A DNA stretch of 33,193 nucleotides from an uncultured Porphyromonadaceae bacterium (GTDB lineage Bacteria > Bacteroidota > Bacteroidia > Bacteroidales > Muribaculaceae). The notes under the pieces were generated by a model. That model did not search any database. It was not told the DNA's origin and was given only the letters and a program-made list of their open reading frames with translations. A program made the translations under genes and the position numbers. Of this stretch, positions 7,958 through 16,070 are shown piece by piece (the stretch's first letter is position 1; each line of letters opens with the position of its first letter). Where the stretch lies: NCBI GenBank assembly GCA_947176615.1, contig CAMWRO010000002.1, positions 1 to 33,193 of the forward strand. The letters run 5' to 3'.

Positions 7958-8178
7958 GAAACAAATCGGTAATGCGACTTGACGTCACAGAGCTGGGTTG
8001 TTGAGACAAAATAAGAATACGTTTAATAATTTAGTTTTAGGGTTAGTATAGATTGTTAGTATTCTTAGCGATGAAATAATTGCATAATAGTAAATGTGTT
8101 TTTATGTTAGGTTTGTAGAGTCTTATTGCTAAGACAGTAATACGGCGCCTCCGTGAGGAAGTGCCGTATTGTCGTTTT
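7958..8178 (+). ncRNA. Candidate small structured RNA upstream of folP
   Basis: The span runs from an exact promoter to a terminator-like hairpin. It contains a 9-bp perfect inverted repeat (TAAGAATAC 8012-8020 with GTATTCTTA 8059-8067), a perfect 6-bp tetraloop hairpin (GTCTTA-TTGC-TAAGAC, 8120-8135) and the final GC-rich hairpin 8139-8170. No coding frame above 10 codons fits. I do not recognise it as 6S RNA, tmRNA or a known riboswitch. folP has its own promoter after the terminator, so the transcript looks independent and not like a folP leader. Confidence 0.4.
8139..8178 (+). terminator. Two-step hairpin terminator before folP
   Basis: AATACGGC (8139-8146) pairs with GCCGTATT (8163-8170), and inside it CCTC (8148-8151) pairs with GAGG (8155-8158). 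A short T-rich tail (GTCGTTTTAT) follows. It lies directly before the folP promoter and fits an intrinsic terminator for the small transcript. Confidence 0.6.
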
Positions 8179-8185
8179 ATAGGTC

Positions 8186-8215
8186 TTGGTCGAAAACAAA
8201 AATGCGATATATTTG
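8186..8215 (+). promoter_or_regulatory. folP-cdaA promoter
   Basis: TTG (8186-8188), a 19-base spacer and TATATTTG (8208-8215) match the Bacteroidetes consensus. Initiation near 8221 gives a leader of about 40 bases before folP. Confidence 0.65.
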
Positions 8216-8262
8216 TGCATACAGTGTTTTTTTGTTAATTTCGCAGTTGAAAAGTTTATCCG

Positions 8263-9105
8263 ATGTTCAACCGTTTTTCACTGAACCTTCATGGGCGGCT
8301 TTATGTCGCGGATCGTCCTCAGGTAATGGGGATTTTGAATATCACGCCCGATTCATTTTATTCGGGCAGCCGCACTATGCGCGACCGTGAGATTGCGGCC
8401 CGTATTATATCAATGGTAGAGGAGGGTGCCGACATGATTGACATCGGGGCCTACTCCTCGCGCCCCGGTGCCGCCGATGTCCCTTTAGAAGAAGAAATTG
8501 ACCGTCTGCGTCTCGGGATGCGGTTGCTTCGCGATATCGCTCCGGAGATTCCGGTCTCGGTCGATACCTTTCGGGCCGGGGTTGCCCGCGTGGCGGTTGA
8601 AGAACTCGGGGCCGATATTGTCAACGACATATCGGGGGGAGATTTAGACCCTGAAATGTGGTCTGCCGTAGCCGCTCTCGGTGTGCCATATATATTGATG
8701 CACATGCGCGGGACGCCTTCCACCATGCAGCAATTTGTCGACTATGGCGATGTTACGGCTGACGTCATAAACGACCTCTCGCGCAAACTTCGCGGACTGA
8801 GGCTCTCGGGAGTGGCCGATGTCATTGTTGACCCGGGATTTGGGTTCAGTAAGACGATTGACCAGAACTTTGAGATGATGAGAAATCTCCGCGCCTTTAC
8901 GCTGGCTCTGGACGCCCCGTTGCTTGTGGGTATATCGCGCAAGTCGATGATATATAAGACATTCGACACGGATCCGGCAGAGACGCTTAACGGTACTACA
9001 GTGTTAAATACAATAGCCATCTCCCGAGGCGCGTCAATTTTGCGTGTCCATGACGTGAAACAGTGTGTCGAGGCTGTTAGGCTCAGCCTTTTGTCATCTA
9101 ATTAG
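8263..9105 (+). CDS. folP: Dihydropteroate synthase
   Basis: This 280-residue cytoplasmic TIM-barrel enzyme joins p-aminobenzoate to 6-hydroxymethyl-dihydropterin pyrophosphate in folate synthesis and is the sulfonamide target. The full set of family motifs is visible in order: MGILNITPDSFYSG, DIGAYSSRPGA, PVSVDTF, VNDISGG, YILMHMRGTP, DPGFGFSKT, LLVGISRKSMI and the final RVHDV. The length is normal. The stop is 11 bases before cdaA, so the two are very likely one operon, an arrangement I recall as common in Bacteroidetes. No sign of damage or transfer. Confidence 0.97.
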   Translation: MFNRFSLNLHGRLYVADRPQVMGILNITPDSFYSGSRTMRDREIAARIISMVEEGADMIDIGAYSSRPGAADVPLEEEIDRLRLGMRLLRDIAPEIPVSVDTFRAGVARVAVEELGADIVNDISGGDLDPEMWSAVAALGVPYILMHMRGTPSTMQQFVDYGDVTADVINDLSRKLRGLRLSGVADVIVDPGFGFSKTIDQNFEMMRNLRAFTLALDAPLLVGISRKSMIYKTFDTDPAETLNGTTVLNTIAISRGASILRVHDVKQCVEAVRLSLLSSN

Positions 9106-9116
9106 AAACTAACCTT

Positions 9117-9893
9117 ATGGATCAGTTTGGAATCAGAGATGCCTTTGACATAGCGATTGTCGCACTCTTGCTGTTCTACCTTTACAGAATCATGAAAGAG
9201 AGCGGCACTATCAACATATTCTTCGGTGTGCTCGCGTTTATAATAGTGTGGGTGCTTACCTCTCAGATTCTTGAAATGAAGTTGATCGGCACTATTCTCG
9301 ACCAGTTTATGGGAATAGGACTGCTTGTTCTCGTTATCCTTTTTCAAGACCAGATCAAGCGTTTCCTTGTCGAGCTTGGTGACCACAAGCGGTGGCGGTT
9401 TCTGAAAAAATTGTTTCAGCATTCCAAGCATGACCACGGCAGCGAGGCACGCAGGTATGTGATGCCGATTGTCTATGCGTGTCTCAACATGTCAAAGACA
9501 AAAACAGGAGCTCTGATAGTCATACAGCAGGAAATCCCGCTCGACTCCTATGAAAAGAGTGGTGATATTATTGATGCCGATGTTAATTCCCGGCTGATAG
9601 AAAACATATTCTTTAAAAATTCGCCTCTCCATGACGGGGCCATGATAATTGCCCGCGGGCGCATAAAATCGGCGGGATGTATCCTCCCGGTCAGCCATGA
9701 CCGCAACATCCCCCGCGCTCTCGGACTCCGTCACCGGTCGGCCCTCGGCATTTCTCAGGCGACTGATGCCGTGGCCGTGATAGTGTCGGAGGAGACCGGA
9801 AACATTTCAATCGCCCACCGTGGCACTCTGACTACGCGCCTGTCATCGACCGACCTTGAACACCGGCTTTCCCAAGCGATGTCGAGCGAATAA
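9117..9893 (+). CDS. cdaA: Membrane-bound diadenylate cyclase CdaA
   Basis: A 258-residue protein with hydrophobic helices in its first 80 residues (INIFFGVLAFIIVWVLTS, IGLLVLVILFQDQIKRFL) followed by a DAC (DisA_N) domain. It makes cyclic di-AMP from two ATP. The catalytic DGA (173-175, in LHDGAMII) and RHR (205-207, in LGLRHRSALG) motifs are intact, with SEETGNISIAHRG near the end. The layout is that of CdaA/DacA, not DisA. Cyclic di-AMP controls potassium, osmolyte and cell-wall homeostasis in Gram-positive bacteria; its role in Bacteroidales is less worked out. It lies 11 bases after folP and 48 bases before an OPT transporter. No CdaR or GlmM gene lies nearby. Confidence 0.95.
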   Translation: MDQFGIRDAFDIAIVALLLFYLYRIMKESGTINIFFGVLAFIIVWVLTSQILEMKLIGTILDQFMGIGLLVLVILFQDQIKRFLVELGDHKRWRFLKKLFQHSKHDHGSEARRYVMPIVYACLNMSKTKTGALIVIQQEIPLDSYEKSGDIIDADVNSRLIENIFFKNSPLHDGAMIIARGRIKSAGCILPVSHDRNIPRALGLRHRSALGISQATDAVAVIVSEETGNISIAHRGTLTTRLSSTDLEHRLSQAMSSE

Positions 9894-9899
9894 AAACAG

Positions 9900-9921
9900 T
9901 TAATAACCAATTAATAACCAA
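9900..9921 (+). repeat. Perfect tandem 11-bp repeat before the OPT gene
   Basis: TTAATAACCAA occurs twice in direct tandem (9900-9910 and 9911-9921), about one helical turn apart, just after the cdaA stop and 20 bases before the OPT start. It could be a binding site or a chance duplication. Confidence 0.6.
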
Positions 9922-9941
9922 TACATTTATCACAACAGCCT

Positions 9942-11927
9942 ATGTCAAACAAATCTCTAAAGGATGATGTTTACACCGATGCCGATCCGCTGGAACTGCC
10001 TGAAAACGCGTTCCGCGAGCTTGGTGCCGATGAAAACTATCGTCCCGTCATGCATCCGGCGCATGACTATCCCGAAGTGACACCCTATTCGGTGTTCATG
10101 GGGCTTTTGCTTGCCGTGATATTCAGTGCTGCCGCAGCCTATCTCGGATTGAAGGTCGGGCAGGTATTTGAGGCCGCAATTCCCATTGCTATTATCGCCG
10201 TCGGGTTGTCGGGAGCCTTGAAAAAGAAAAATCCTCTCGGACAGAATGTCATTATCCAGTCAATCGGGGCATCCTCAGGCGTGATTGTGGCCGGAGCCAT
10301 CTTTACGCTTCCTGCTCTCTACATCCTGCAGGCCAAATACCCTGATATCACAGTCAACTTCATTGAAATCTTCCTCAGCTCGCTGCTTGGTGGTGTTCTC
10401 GGGATACTGTTTTTCATCCCCTTCCGCAGATATTTTGTGAAGGACATGCACGGAAAGTATCCTTTCCCTGAGGCAACAGCTACCACTCAGGTGCTCGCAA
10501 GTAGCCTCGGTAAATCTCAGGCAGGTGGAAACTCCCAAGCCAAGACTCTTGTCATCGCCTCGCTTATAGGCGGTATCTATGACTACATAGTCGCCACATT
10601 CGGGTGGTGGGCCGAGGTTGTCACCACGACCGCGACAGGATGGGGTCATGCTCTGGCCGAGAAAACCAAACTTGTTCTTTCATGTAACACGGGAGCCGCA
10701 TTGCTCGGACTCGGTTATATAATCGGCTTGAAATATGCCTTTGTGATATTTGCCGGTTCTATATTCGTGTGGTGGATAATTGTTCCGTTGATGGGCACAT
10801 ACGGCTCGCCTGAAATCGCAGCGATGGATGCCGGTGACATTTTCAGCAACTATGCCCGAATGATAGGCATTGGCGGTATCGCTATGGCCGGTATTATCGG
10901 CATAGTGAAATCATGGGGCATTATCATGGATGCCGTTGGTCTTGCCGGTCGCGAATTGCGCGGAAACGCTTCGACGGAGAAGACTGTGCGCTGGCAGACC
11001 GACCTGTCGATGAAGTATGTCGTTGCCTATACGGTATTGGCTCTTGTGGCTGTCTTGCTGTTCTTCTGGTTCGGTGTGATCCACACCTTCGGGCCGGCGG
11101 CCGTGGCTTGGCTTGTCGTTACGGTAATCGCTTACCTTTTCACGACGGTAGCTGCTAACGCGATTGCTATTGTAGGCTCCAACCCGGTTTCGGGTATGAC
11201 GCTGATGACTCTCATTGTCGCTTCGGCGATATTCGTGGGCATCGGTCTGAGCGGCACTTCGGGCATTGTGGCCTCTATGGTTATCGGCGGTGTTGTGTGT
11301 ACGGCGTTGTCGATGGCCGGTGGATTCGTGACTGACCTCAAAATCGGTTACTGGCTCGGCTCGACACCGCGTAAGCAGGAAAGCTGGAAGTTCCTCGGCA
11401 CTCTTGTGTCGGCCGCTACCGTTGGCGGTGTCATACTTCTGCTCAATGACGTGTATGGTTTCTCCGGTCCGAATGCACTCGTCGCTCCGCAGGCCAATGC
11501 GATGGCCAAGGTGATAGAACCTCTCATGATGGGTGGCGACACTCCGTGGATACTTTATATGGTGGGCGCGATTCTTGCCCTGATTCTTAACTGGCTCGGC
11601 GTTCCCGCTCTTGCATTCTGTCTCGGCATGTTCATCCCCTTGTATCTTAACACACCGGTCCTTATAGGCGGTGCTGTCGCATGGTTTGTCGGATCTCGTT
11701 CCAAGGATAAGGCTGTCAACGACGCCCGTCGTGACCGCGGCACTCTCATCTCGTCGGGTCTCATTGCCGGCGGTGCGCTTTTCGGGGTATTTGCCGCGTT
11801 GACTCGTTTCTGTGGATTTGAATATCAGAATCCGATGGATTCCGCAGTCGTTCAGTGGCTCGGCCTCATCGTCTACGCGCTGCTTATTGTCTACCTTTGC
11901 TGGGACAGTATGCGTGCCAAGAAATAA
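9942..11927 (+). CDS. OPT-family oligopeptide transporter
   Basis: A 661-residue polytopic inner-membrane protein. A short hydrophilic N-terminus ending YRPVMHPAHDYPEVTPYS leads into the first helix (VFMGLLLAVIFSAAAAYLGLKVGQVFEAAIP), the typical opening of bacterial OPT-family proteins. Later segments include KYPFPEATATTQVLASS and AIAIVGSNPVSGMTLMTL, characteristic of the family. OPT proteins import short peptides or metal chelates driven by protons; peptide uptake is likely for a gut Bacteroidales but the substrate is not proven by sequence. It lies 48 bases after cdaA with no strong terminator between, so read-through is possible. A terminator hairpin follows at 11955. Confidence 0.92.
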   Translation: MSNKSLKDDVYTDADPLELPENAFRELGADENYRPVMHPAHDYPEVTPYSVFMGLLLAVIFSAAAAYLGLKVGQVFEAAIPIAIIAVGLSGALKKKNPLGQNVIIQSIGASSGVIVAGAIFTLPALYILQAKYPDITVNFIEIFLSSLLGGVLGILFFIPFRRYFVKDMHGKYPFPEATATTQVLASSLGKSQAGGNSQAKTLVIASLIGGIYDYIVATFGWWAEVVTTTATGWGHALAEKTKLVLSCNTGAALLGLGYIIGLKYAFVIFAGSIFVWWIIVPLMGTYGSPEIAAMDAGDIFSNYARMIGIGGIAMAGIIGIVKSWGIIMDAVGLAGRELRGNASTEKTVRWQTDLSMKYVVAYTVLALVAVLLFFWFGVIHTFGPAAVAWLVVTVIAYLFTTVAANAIAIVGSNPVSGMTLMTLIVASAIFVGIGLSGTSGIVASMVIGGVVCTALSMAGGFVTDLKIGYWLGSTPRKQESWKFLGTLVSAATVGGVILLLNDVYGFSGPNALVAPQANAMAKVIEPLMMGGDTPWILYMVGAILALILNWLGVPALAFCLGMFIPLYLNTPVLIGGAVAWFVGSRSKDKAVNDARRDRGTLISSGLIAGGALFGVFAALTRFCGFEYQNPMDSAVVQWLGLIVYALLIVYLCWDSMRAKK

Positions 11928-11954
11928 AACAATAGAAATCGTAATTAGTTAGTG

Positions 11955-11995
11955 GAGCGGCGGGGAGATGTGTTTTCTCGCCGCTCTGTTCTTTT
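11955..11995 (+). terminator. Terminator after the OPT gene
   Basis: GAGCGGCG (11955-11962) pairs with CGCCGCTC (11979-11986), extended by a GAGA/TCTC pairing across a two-base bulge, and is followed by TGTTCTTTT. This is a good intrinsic terminator between the OPT gene and the second MATE gene, five bases before the MATE start codon. Confidence 0.75.
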
Positions 11996-12000
11996 GAACC

Positions 12001-13290
12001 ATGAACCGTAAGATACTCGCGCTTGCTGTCCCGTCGATTATAACCAATATCACAACTCCGCTGCTCGGCCTCATGGATGTCGCCATTGTGGGTCACATGG
12101 GGAGTGCCGTATATATTGCCGCCATAGCGGTCGGGGGTACGATGTTCAACATGCTCTACTGGCTGTTTGGATTCCTGCGCATGGGGTCAAGCGGCATGAC
12201 GGCTCAAGCCTATGGCGCCGGAGACACGCATAATATTGCGGTGGTGCTCTACCGTGCGCTCCTTGTGGCCGCATGTGTCGGTGTGATGCTTGTTCTGGTG
12301 CATTATCCTGTCGGGGTATTCGCCTTGAGATTCATGGATGCCGATATGGAGACACAAGGGTTTGCCATGAGGTATTTTTCCATTCTTGTGTGGGGCGCGC
12401 CTGCTGTCTTGGGGACTTATGCGCTCTCGGGGTGGTTTCTCGGAATGCAGAATGCCAAAGCGTCGATGTGGATGTCGATACTCATAAATGTCAGCAACAT
12501 TGCCGTCAGTCTTATCCTTGTCCTCGGTTTCAGGTTGAAAATCGAGGGTGTCGCATTCGGCACATTGACGGCTCAATGGATAGGGTTTGTCTATGGACTC
12601 TGCGTGGTGGCTAAGAAATATGCGGTGCCTGTGCCCGCATTCGGAGACCTTGTTGACCGTGCCGGTCTTAAACGGTTTTTCTCGGTCAATATCGACATAT
12701 TTCTGCGCACATTGTGTCTTGTCGCGGTAACGATGTGGTTTACCCGCGTCGGGGCGACTCAAGGCACGCTTATTCTTGCGGTAAACACGCTTTTGATGCA
12801 GTTTTTCATGCTGTTTTCCTACTTTATGGATGGGTTTGGTTTTGCGGGGGAGGCTCTTGTCGGTCGCTATGTGGGGGCAAGAGATACCAAGATGGCTAAA
12901 CGGAGCATCAGCATGCTCATGAAGTGGGGTGCCGTTCTCGCAGTCATCTTTTCGTTATTATATTTTACCGTAGGAGCGGAATTTTTGGAGATACTCAGCA
13001 GCGATAGAACGGTTACCGATGCGGCCCGCGATTATTTTTATTGGGTGGTTGCCCTTCCGCTGTTGAGCTTTTCGGCGTTCTCGTGGGATGGCATATACAT
13101 AGGCGCCACCGATACCCGTGCAATGCTTGTTTCGATAGCTGTCGCGACTACGGTATATTTTGCGGCCTATTGTTTTCTGTTTCCGCTGTTGGGCAATCAC
13201 GGATTGTGGATTGCCTTTCTCGCTTATCTCTCGGTCAGAGGGGTTGCGCTGTCTCTGATGCGTCGTCGCATTTATCGACTTTGCCGTTGA
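12001..13290 (+). CDS. MATE-family efflux transporter (copy 2, DinF-like)
   Basis: A 429-residue inner-membrane protein of about 12 helices. The start MNRKILALAVPSIITNITTPLLGLMDVAIVGHMGS is the DinF-type MATE opening, and GFLRMGSSGMTAQAYGAGD is the conserved loop after TM2. The second half begins near VDRAGLKRFFSVNIDIFLRTL. It is only distantly like the MATE protein at 4636-5997, so the two are not a recent duplication. The substrate is unknown. The ATG follows a terminator hairpin by only five bases, so its transcript either starts by read-through or from a promoter I did not find. Its last 56 bases overlap the 3' end of nrdG on the other strand. Confidence 0.92.
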   Translation: MNRKILALAVPSIITNITTPLLGLMDVAIVGHMGSAVYIAAIAVGGTMFNMLYWLFGFLRMGSSGMTAQAYGAGDTHNIAVVLYRALLVAACVGVMLVLVHYPVGVFALRFMDADMETQGFAMRYFSILVWGAPAVLGTYALSGWFLGMQNAKASMWMSILINVSNIAVSLILVLGFRLKIEGVAFGTLTAQWIGFVYGLCVVAKKYAVPVPAFGDLVDRAGLKRFFSVNIDIFLRTLCLVAVTMWFTRVGATQGTLILAVNTLLMQFFMLFSYFMDGFGFAGEALVGRYVGARDTKMAKRSISMLMKWGAVLAVIFSLLYFTVGAEFLEILSSDRTVTDAARDYFYWVVALPLLSFSAFSWDGIYIGATDTRAMLVSIAVATTVYFAAYCFLFPLLGNHGLWIAFLAYLSVRGVALSLMRRRIYRLCR

Positions 13291-13726
13291 CAAGGTGTAT
13301 TATACGCTGGTTGGACGAGCCTCGAAACCGCAGGGATGTATCGCGTTTCTCAATCATGAACGGGCCGTCGACCAACGCATCAATCACATTTAAAATAGGG
13401 GATAGACGTGGTGACGACTGAATCTGCTCAAGTGTGTAGCCGGTATAGCACCACACGGTGTAACCGCGTTCTTTGATATGCGATGCGAGCTCTATCATGT
13501 CGTCAATCTGAAAAAGCGGGTCGCCTCCTGTCAGTGTCACGTTGAATCCGTTTTCCTCGACCACATCGAGTATCTGTTCTATTGACATTACGGTGCCACC
13601 CTCAGCATCCCAAGACTGAGGGTTGTGGCAGCCGGGGCAATGATGCGAACACCCGGCAAAGTATATTGAAGTGCGTAATCCCGGGCCGTCAACTGACGTT
13701 CCCGGGATTATATCGATTACATTCAT
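13235..13726 (-). CDS. nrdG: Anaerobic ribonucleotide reductase activating protein (radical SAM)
   Basis: A 163-residue radical SAM activase that installs the glycyl radical on NrdD. The [4Fe-4S] cysteines are Cys26, Cys30 and Cys33 in AGCSHHCPGCHN (CxxxCxxC), followed by the SAM-binding TLTGGDPL segment. I take the start at ATG 13726 (MNVIDIIPGTSVDGPG), which gives the normal NrdG N-terminus 11 bases after the nrdD stop. The frame stays open to 13864, but those extra residues overlap nrdD and show no family resemblance. It is in an operon with nrdD. Its 3' end overlaps the convergent MATE gene by 56 bases. Confidence 0.95.
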   Translation of the reverse strand: MNVIDIIPGTSVDGPGLRTSIYFAGCSHHCPGCHNPQSWDAEGGTVMSIEQILDVVEENGFNVTLTGGDPLFQIDDMIELASHIKERGYTVWCYTGYTLEQIQSSPRLSPILNVIDALVDGPFMIEKRDTSLRFRGSSNQRIIHLVNGKVDKCDDASETAQPL

Positions 13727-13737
13727 TGGGGTATGGC

Positions 13738-15945
13738 TTATTTGTGTACCACGCGGTCGTGAAGTTCTGACAGTTTTGCCTTGTTCCATCGGTCGGTAGT
13801 GCCTACAAGGTATCCGGTGATGCGCTGGAGGCAGTCGATGTTGTGGCTGTGGCATTTCGGGCATTCTTCAAGGGATTCCGACGCGTCTTCATATCCGCAA
13901 TCCATGCAGCGGTTGCGGTTGTGGTTGACCGAGCAATAACCGATGTTGTATTTGTCCATCAGGTCAACGACATCGCTGATTGCTTCAGGGTTGTGGGTTG
14001 CGTCACCGTCGATTTCGACATAGAATATGTGACCTCCTCGGGTCAGGTCGTGATATGGAGCCTCGATTTTTGCCTTGTGTCGCGGTGAACATTTGTAGTA
14101 AACCGGCACATGATTGGAATTGGTGTAATAAATCTTGTCGGTGACACCGGGAATTTCGCCGAATGAGCGGCGGTCGCGCGCTGTGAATTTGCCCGAGAGA
14201 CCTTCGGCCGGCGTGGCAAGTACCGAGAAGTTGTGGCTATACCGCTCAGAGAACTCATTGGCGCGGGAACGCATGTGGGAAACAATTCTTAACCCGAGAG
14301 CCTGAGACTCGTTGCTTTCGCCGTGATGTTTGCCGGTCAGGGCGACAAGGCATTCGGCAAGGCCGATGAATCCAATGCCGAGTGTGCCCTGATTGATTAC
14401 GCTCTCGATTGTGCTGTCGGGATTGAGCGAGTCGGCGCCGTTCCACAGTCGCGACATGAGCAATGGGAACTGCTTGGACAGGGCTGTCTTCTGGAAATCA
14501 TATCGGTCGCAAAGCTGTCGTGCGGTAATTTCCATGATTTCATCGAGCCGGCTGAAGAAACGGGCAATGCGTTCATCCATGTCGACAATGTTCATGCACT
14601 CGATAGCGATGCGCACGATATTGATGGTCGAGAAACTTATATTGCCTCGTCCGATGGATGTTTTTTCTCCATAACGGTTTTCGAAGACACGAGTGCGGCA
14701 TCCCATTGTCGCGACCTCATAGTTGTAGCGCAGCGGGTCGTCGGCACGCCATTTCTCATGCTGGTTGAAAGTTGCATCAAGGTTTACAAAGTTGGGGAAG
14801 AACCGTCGGGCAGTCACCTTGCAGGCGAGTTTGTAGAGGTCGTAGTTGCGGTCGGCGGGGAGATAGCTCACACCGCGTTTCTTTTTCCAGATCTGAATGG
14901 GGAAGATGGCGGTAGCTCCGTTGCCAACACCTTCGTAGGTGGAATTGAGTAACTCGCGGATAATGCAGCGACCTTCGGCCGATGTGTCAGTGCCGTAATT
15001 GATGGAACTGAACACGACTTGGTTGCCTCCACGGGAATGGATGGTGTTCATGTTGTGGATGAACGCCTCCATTGATTGGTGGACGCGGCTGACGGTGCGG
15101 TTTATCGCGTGCTGAATCCATCGGTTGTCTCCTTCAAGTCCGTCAAGGTCCCTCTTGATGAAATCGTCGATTGACACATTATATAAATGAGAGAGGTCGG
15201 TGCCGTTCAGGCTTTCGAGATTCTTGATTTCTTCAATATAAGAGTATCTGACATAGGGCGCAAGGTAAAAATCAAATGCCGGAATGGCCTGACCGCCGTG
15301 CATCTCGTTCTGTGCTGTTTCAAGGGAGATGCATCCGATTATGGATGCCGTCTCGATGCGTTTGGCCGGGCGTGATTCTCCATGTCCGGCAATAAAACCG
15401 TATTTTAATATGCGGTCAAGAGGGTGCTGTACACATGTCAGGCTCTTGGTCGGATAATAATCCTTGTCGTGGATGTGGAGATACCCGTTTCTGACGGCAT
15501 CACGGGCCTCGGGTGAAAGAAGGTAGTCATCGACAAACGGCTTGGTGGTCTCCGAAGCGAATTTCATCATCATTCCGGCGGGAGAATCGGTGTTCATGTT
15601 GGCATTCTCGCGGGTAATGTCATTGTTCTTGGCCTCGATGATTTCAAGGAACATGTCGCGGGTTTTAGCCCGACGGGCGATGTTGCGCTGGTCGCGGTAG
15701 GCGATGTAGCGTTTTGCCACCTCTTTGCGCGGTGACTTCATCAACTCCACTTCGACCCGGTCCTGAATTTCTTCTACAGTCATGCGATCGTCGCCGCTCA
15801 TGCCTACGCGGTCTGCAATACGCATGATAAGGGCTTCGTCTTCGCCCATTTCGGTTGTCAACATCGCTTTGCGGATTGCCGCCTTGATTTTTTCTTCGTT
15901 GTAACCCACGACGCGTCCGTCACGCTTTATTACTGTCTGTATCAT
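13738..15945 (-). CDS. nrdD: Anaerobic ribonucleoside-triphosphate reductase
   Basis: This 735-residue class III ribonucleotide reductase makes deoxynucleotides without oxygen. An ATP-cone allosteric domain opens it (VIKRDGRVVGYNEEKIKAAIRKAM, residues 5-28). The core carries family segments such as IHDKDYYPTKSLTC and NMNTIHSRGGNQVVFSSINYGTDTS. Near the C-terminus a zinc site (CMDCGY ... CPKC) precedes the glycyl-radical loop RITGYL, with the radical Gly at about residue 711, then the conserved RWNKAKLSEL tail. It needs NrdG, encoded next. A strong promoter with an inverted repeat lies upstream (16026-16070). This fits a strictly or mainly anaerobic lifestyle. Confidence 0.97.
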   Translation of the reverse strand: MIQTVIKRDGRVVGYNEEKIKAAIRKAMLTTEMGEDEALIMRIADRVGMSGDDRMTVEEIQDRVEVELMKSPRKEVAKRYIAYRDQRNIARRAKTRDMFLEIIEAKNNDITRENANMNTDSPAGMMMKFASETTKPFVDDYLLSPEARDAVRNGYLHIHDKDYYPTKSLTCVQHPLDRILKYGFIAGHGESRPAKRIETASIIGCISLETAQNEMHGGQAIPAFDFYLAPYVRYSYIEEIKNLESLNGTDLSHLYNVSIDDFIKRDLDGLEGDNRWIQHAINRTVSRVHQSMEAFIHNMNTIHSRGGNQVVFSSINYGTDTSAEGRCIIRELLNSTYEGVGNGATAIFPIQIWKKKRGVSYLPADRNYDLYKLACKVTARRFFPNFVNLDATFNQHEKWRADDPLRYNYEVATMGCRTRVFENRYGEKTSIGRGNISFSTINIVRIAIECMNIVDMDERIARFFSRLDEIMEITARQLCDRYDFQKTALSKQFPLLMSRLWNGADSLNPDSTIESVINQGTLGIGFIGLAECLVALTGKHHGESNESQALGLRIVSHMRSRANEFSERYSHNFSVLATPAEGLSGKFTARDRRSFGEIPGVTDKIYYTNSNHVPVYYKCSPRHKAKIEAPYHDLTRGGHIFYVEIDGDATHNPEAISDVVDLMDKYNIGYCSVNHNRNRCMDCGYEDASESLEECPKCHSHNIDCLQRITGYLVGTTDRWNKAKLSELHDRVVHK

Positions 15946-16025
15946 TTTGAGGGATAATTTCTTAGGATGAGGTGTCAGTTTTGTTGATGTTTATGATAGG
16001 GTGTCTGATGATGTTTTAGACGGTG

Positions 16026-16057
16026 CAAAGATACGATGTCTTATCCGCTTTTGCAAA
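16026..16057 (-). promoter_or_regulatory. nrdD-nrdG promoter
   Basis: On the minus strand, TTTG (16054-16057), a 20-base spacer and TATCTTTG (16026-16033) match the Bacteroidetes consensus exactly. Initiation near 16019 gives a leader of about 73 bases. The -33 box lies within the inverted repeat 16041-16070. Confidence 0.7.
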
Positions 16058-16070
16058 CTTTTGCGGATAA
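16041..16070. promoter_or_regulatory. Inverted repeat over the nrdD -33 box, candidate operator
   Basis: TTATCCGC (16041-16048) and GCGGATAA (16063-16070) are perfect inverted copies with a 14-base spacer; the arm centres are 22 bases apart, about two helical turns, as for a dimeric regulator. The spacer also holds a 7-base direct repeat CTTTTGC (16048-16054, 16058-16064). The site covers the -33 box. It does not resemble the classical NrdR box I know, so the regulator is unknown. Confidence 0.45.

Larger units (their letters stand above)
7746..8262 (+). other. Gene-free 517-base stretch with promoter, hairpins and terminators
   Basis: No convincing protein gene is found here on either strand. 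It holds a hairpin just after the DUF6377 gene (7762-7798), an exact promoter (7922-7952), a structured region (about 7958-8138), a GC-rich terminator-like hairpin (8139-8170) and the folP promoter (8186-8215). A 10-codon open frame (7972-8004, MRLDVTELGC) starts about 14 bases after the predicted transcript start and could be a leader peptide or chance. Confidence 0.7.

Noticed and set aside
13727-13864. Longer start for nrdG at 13864
   Set aside because: It overlaps nrdD heavily and the extra residues are unlike NrdG; the ATG at 13726 gives the standard N-terminus.
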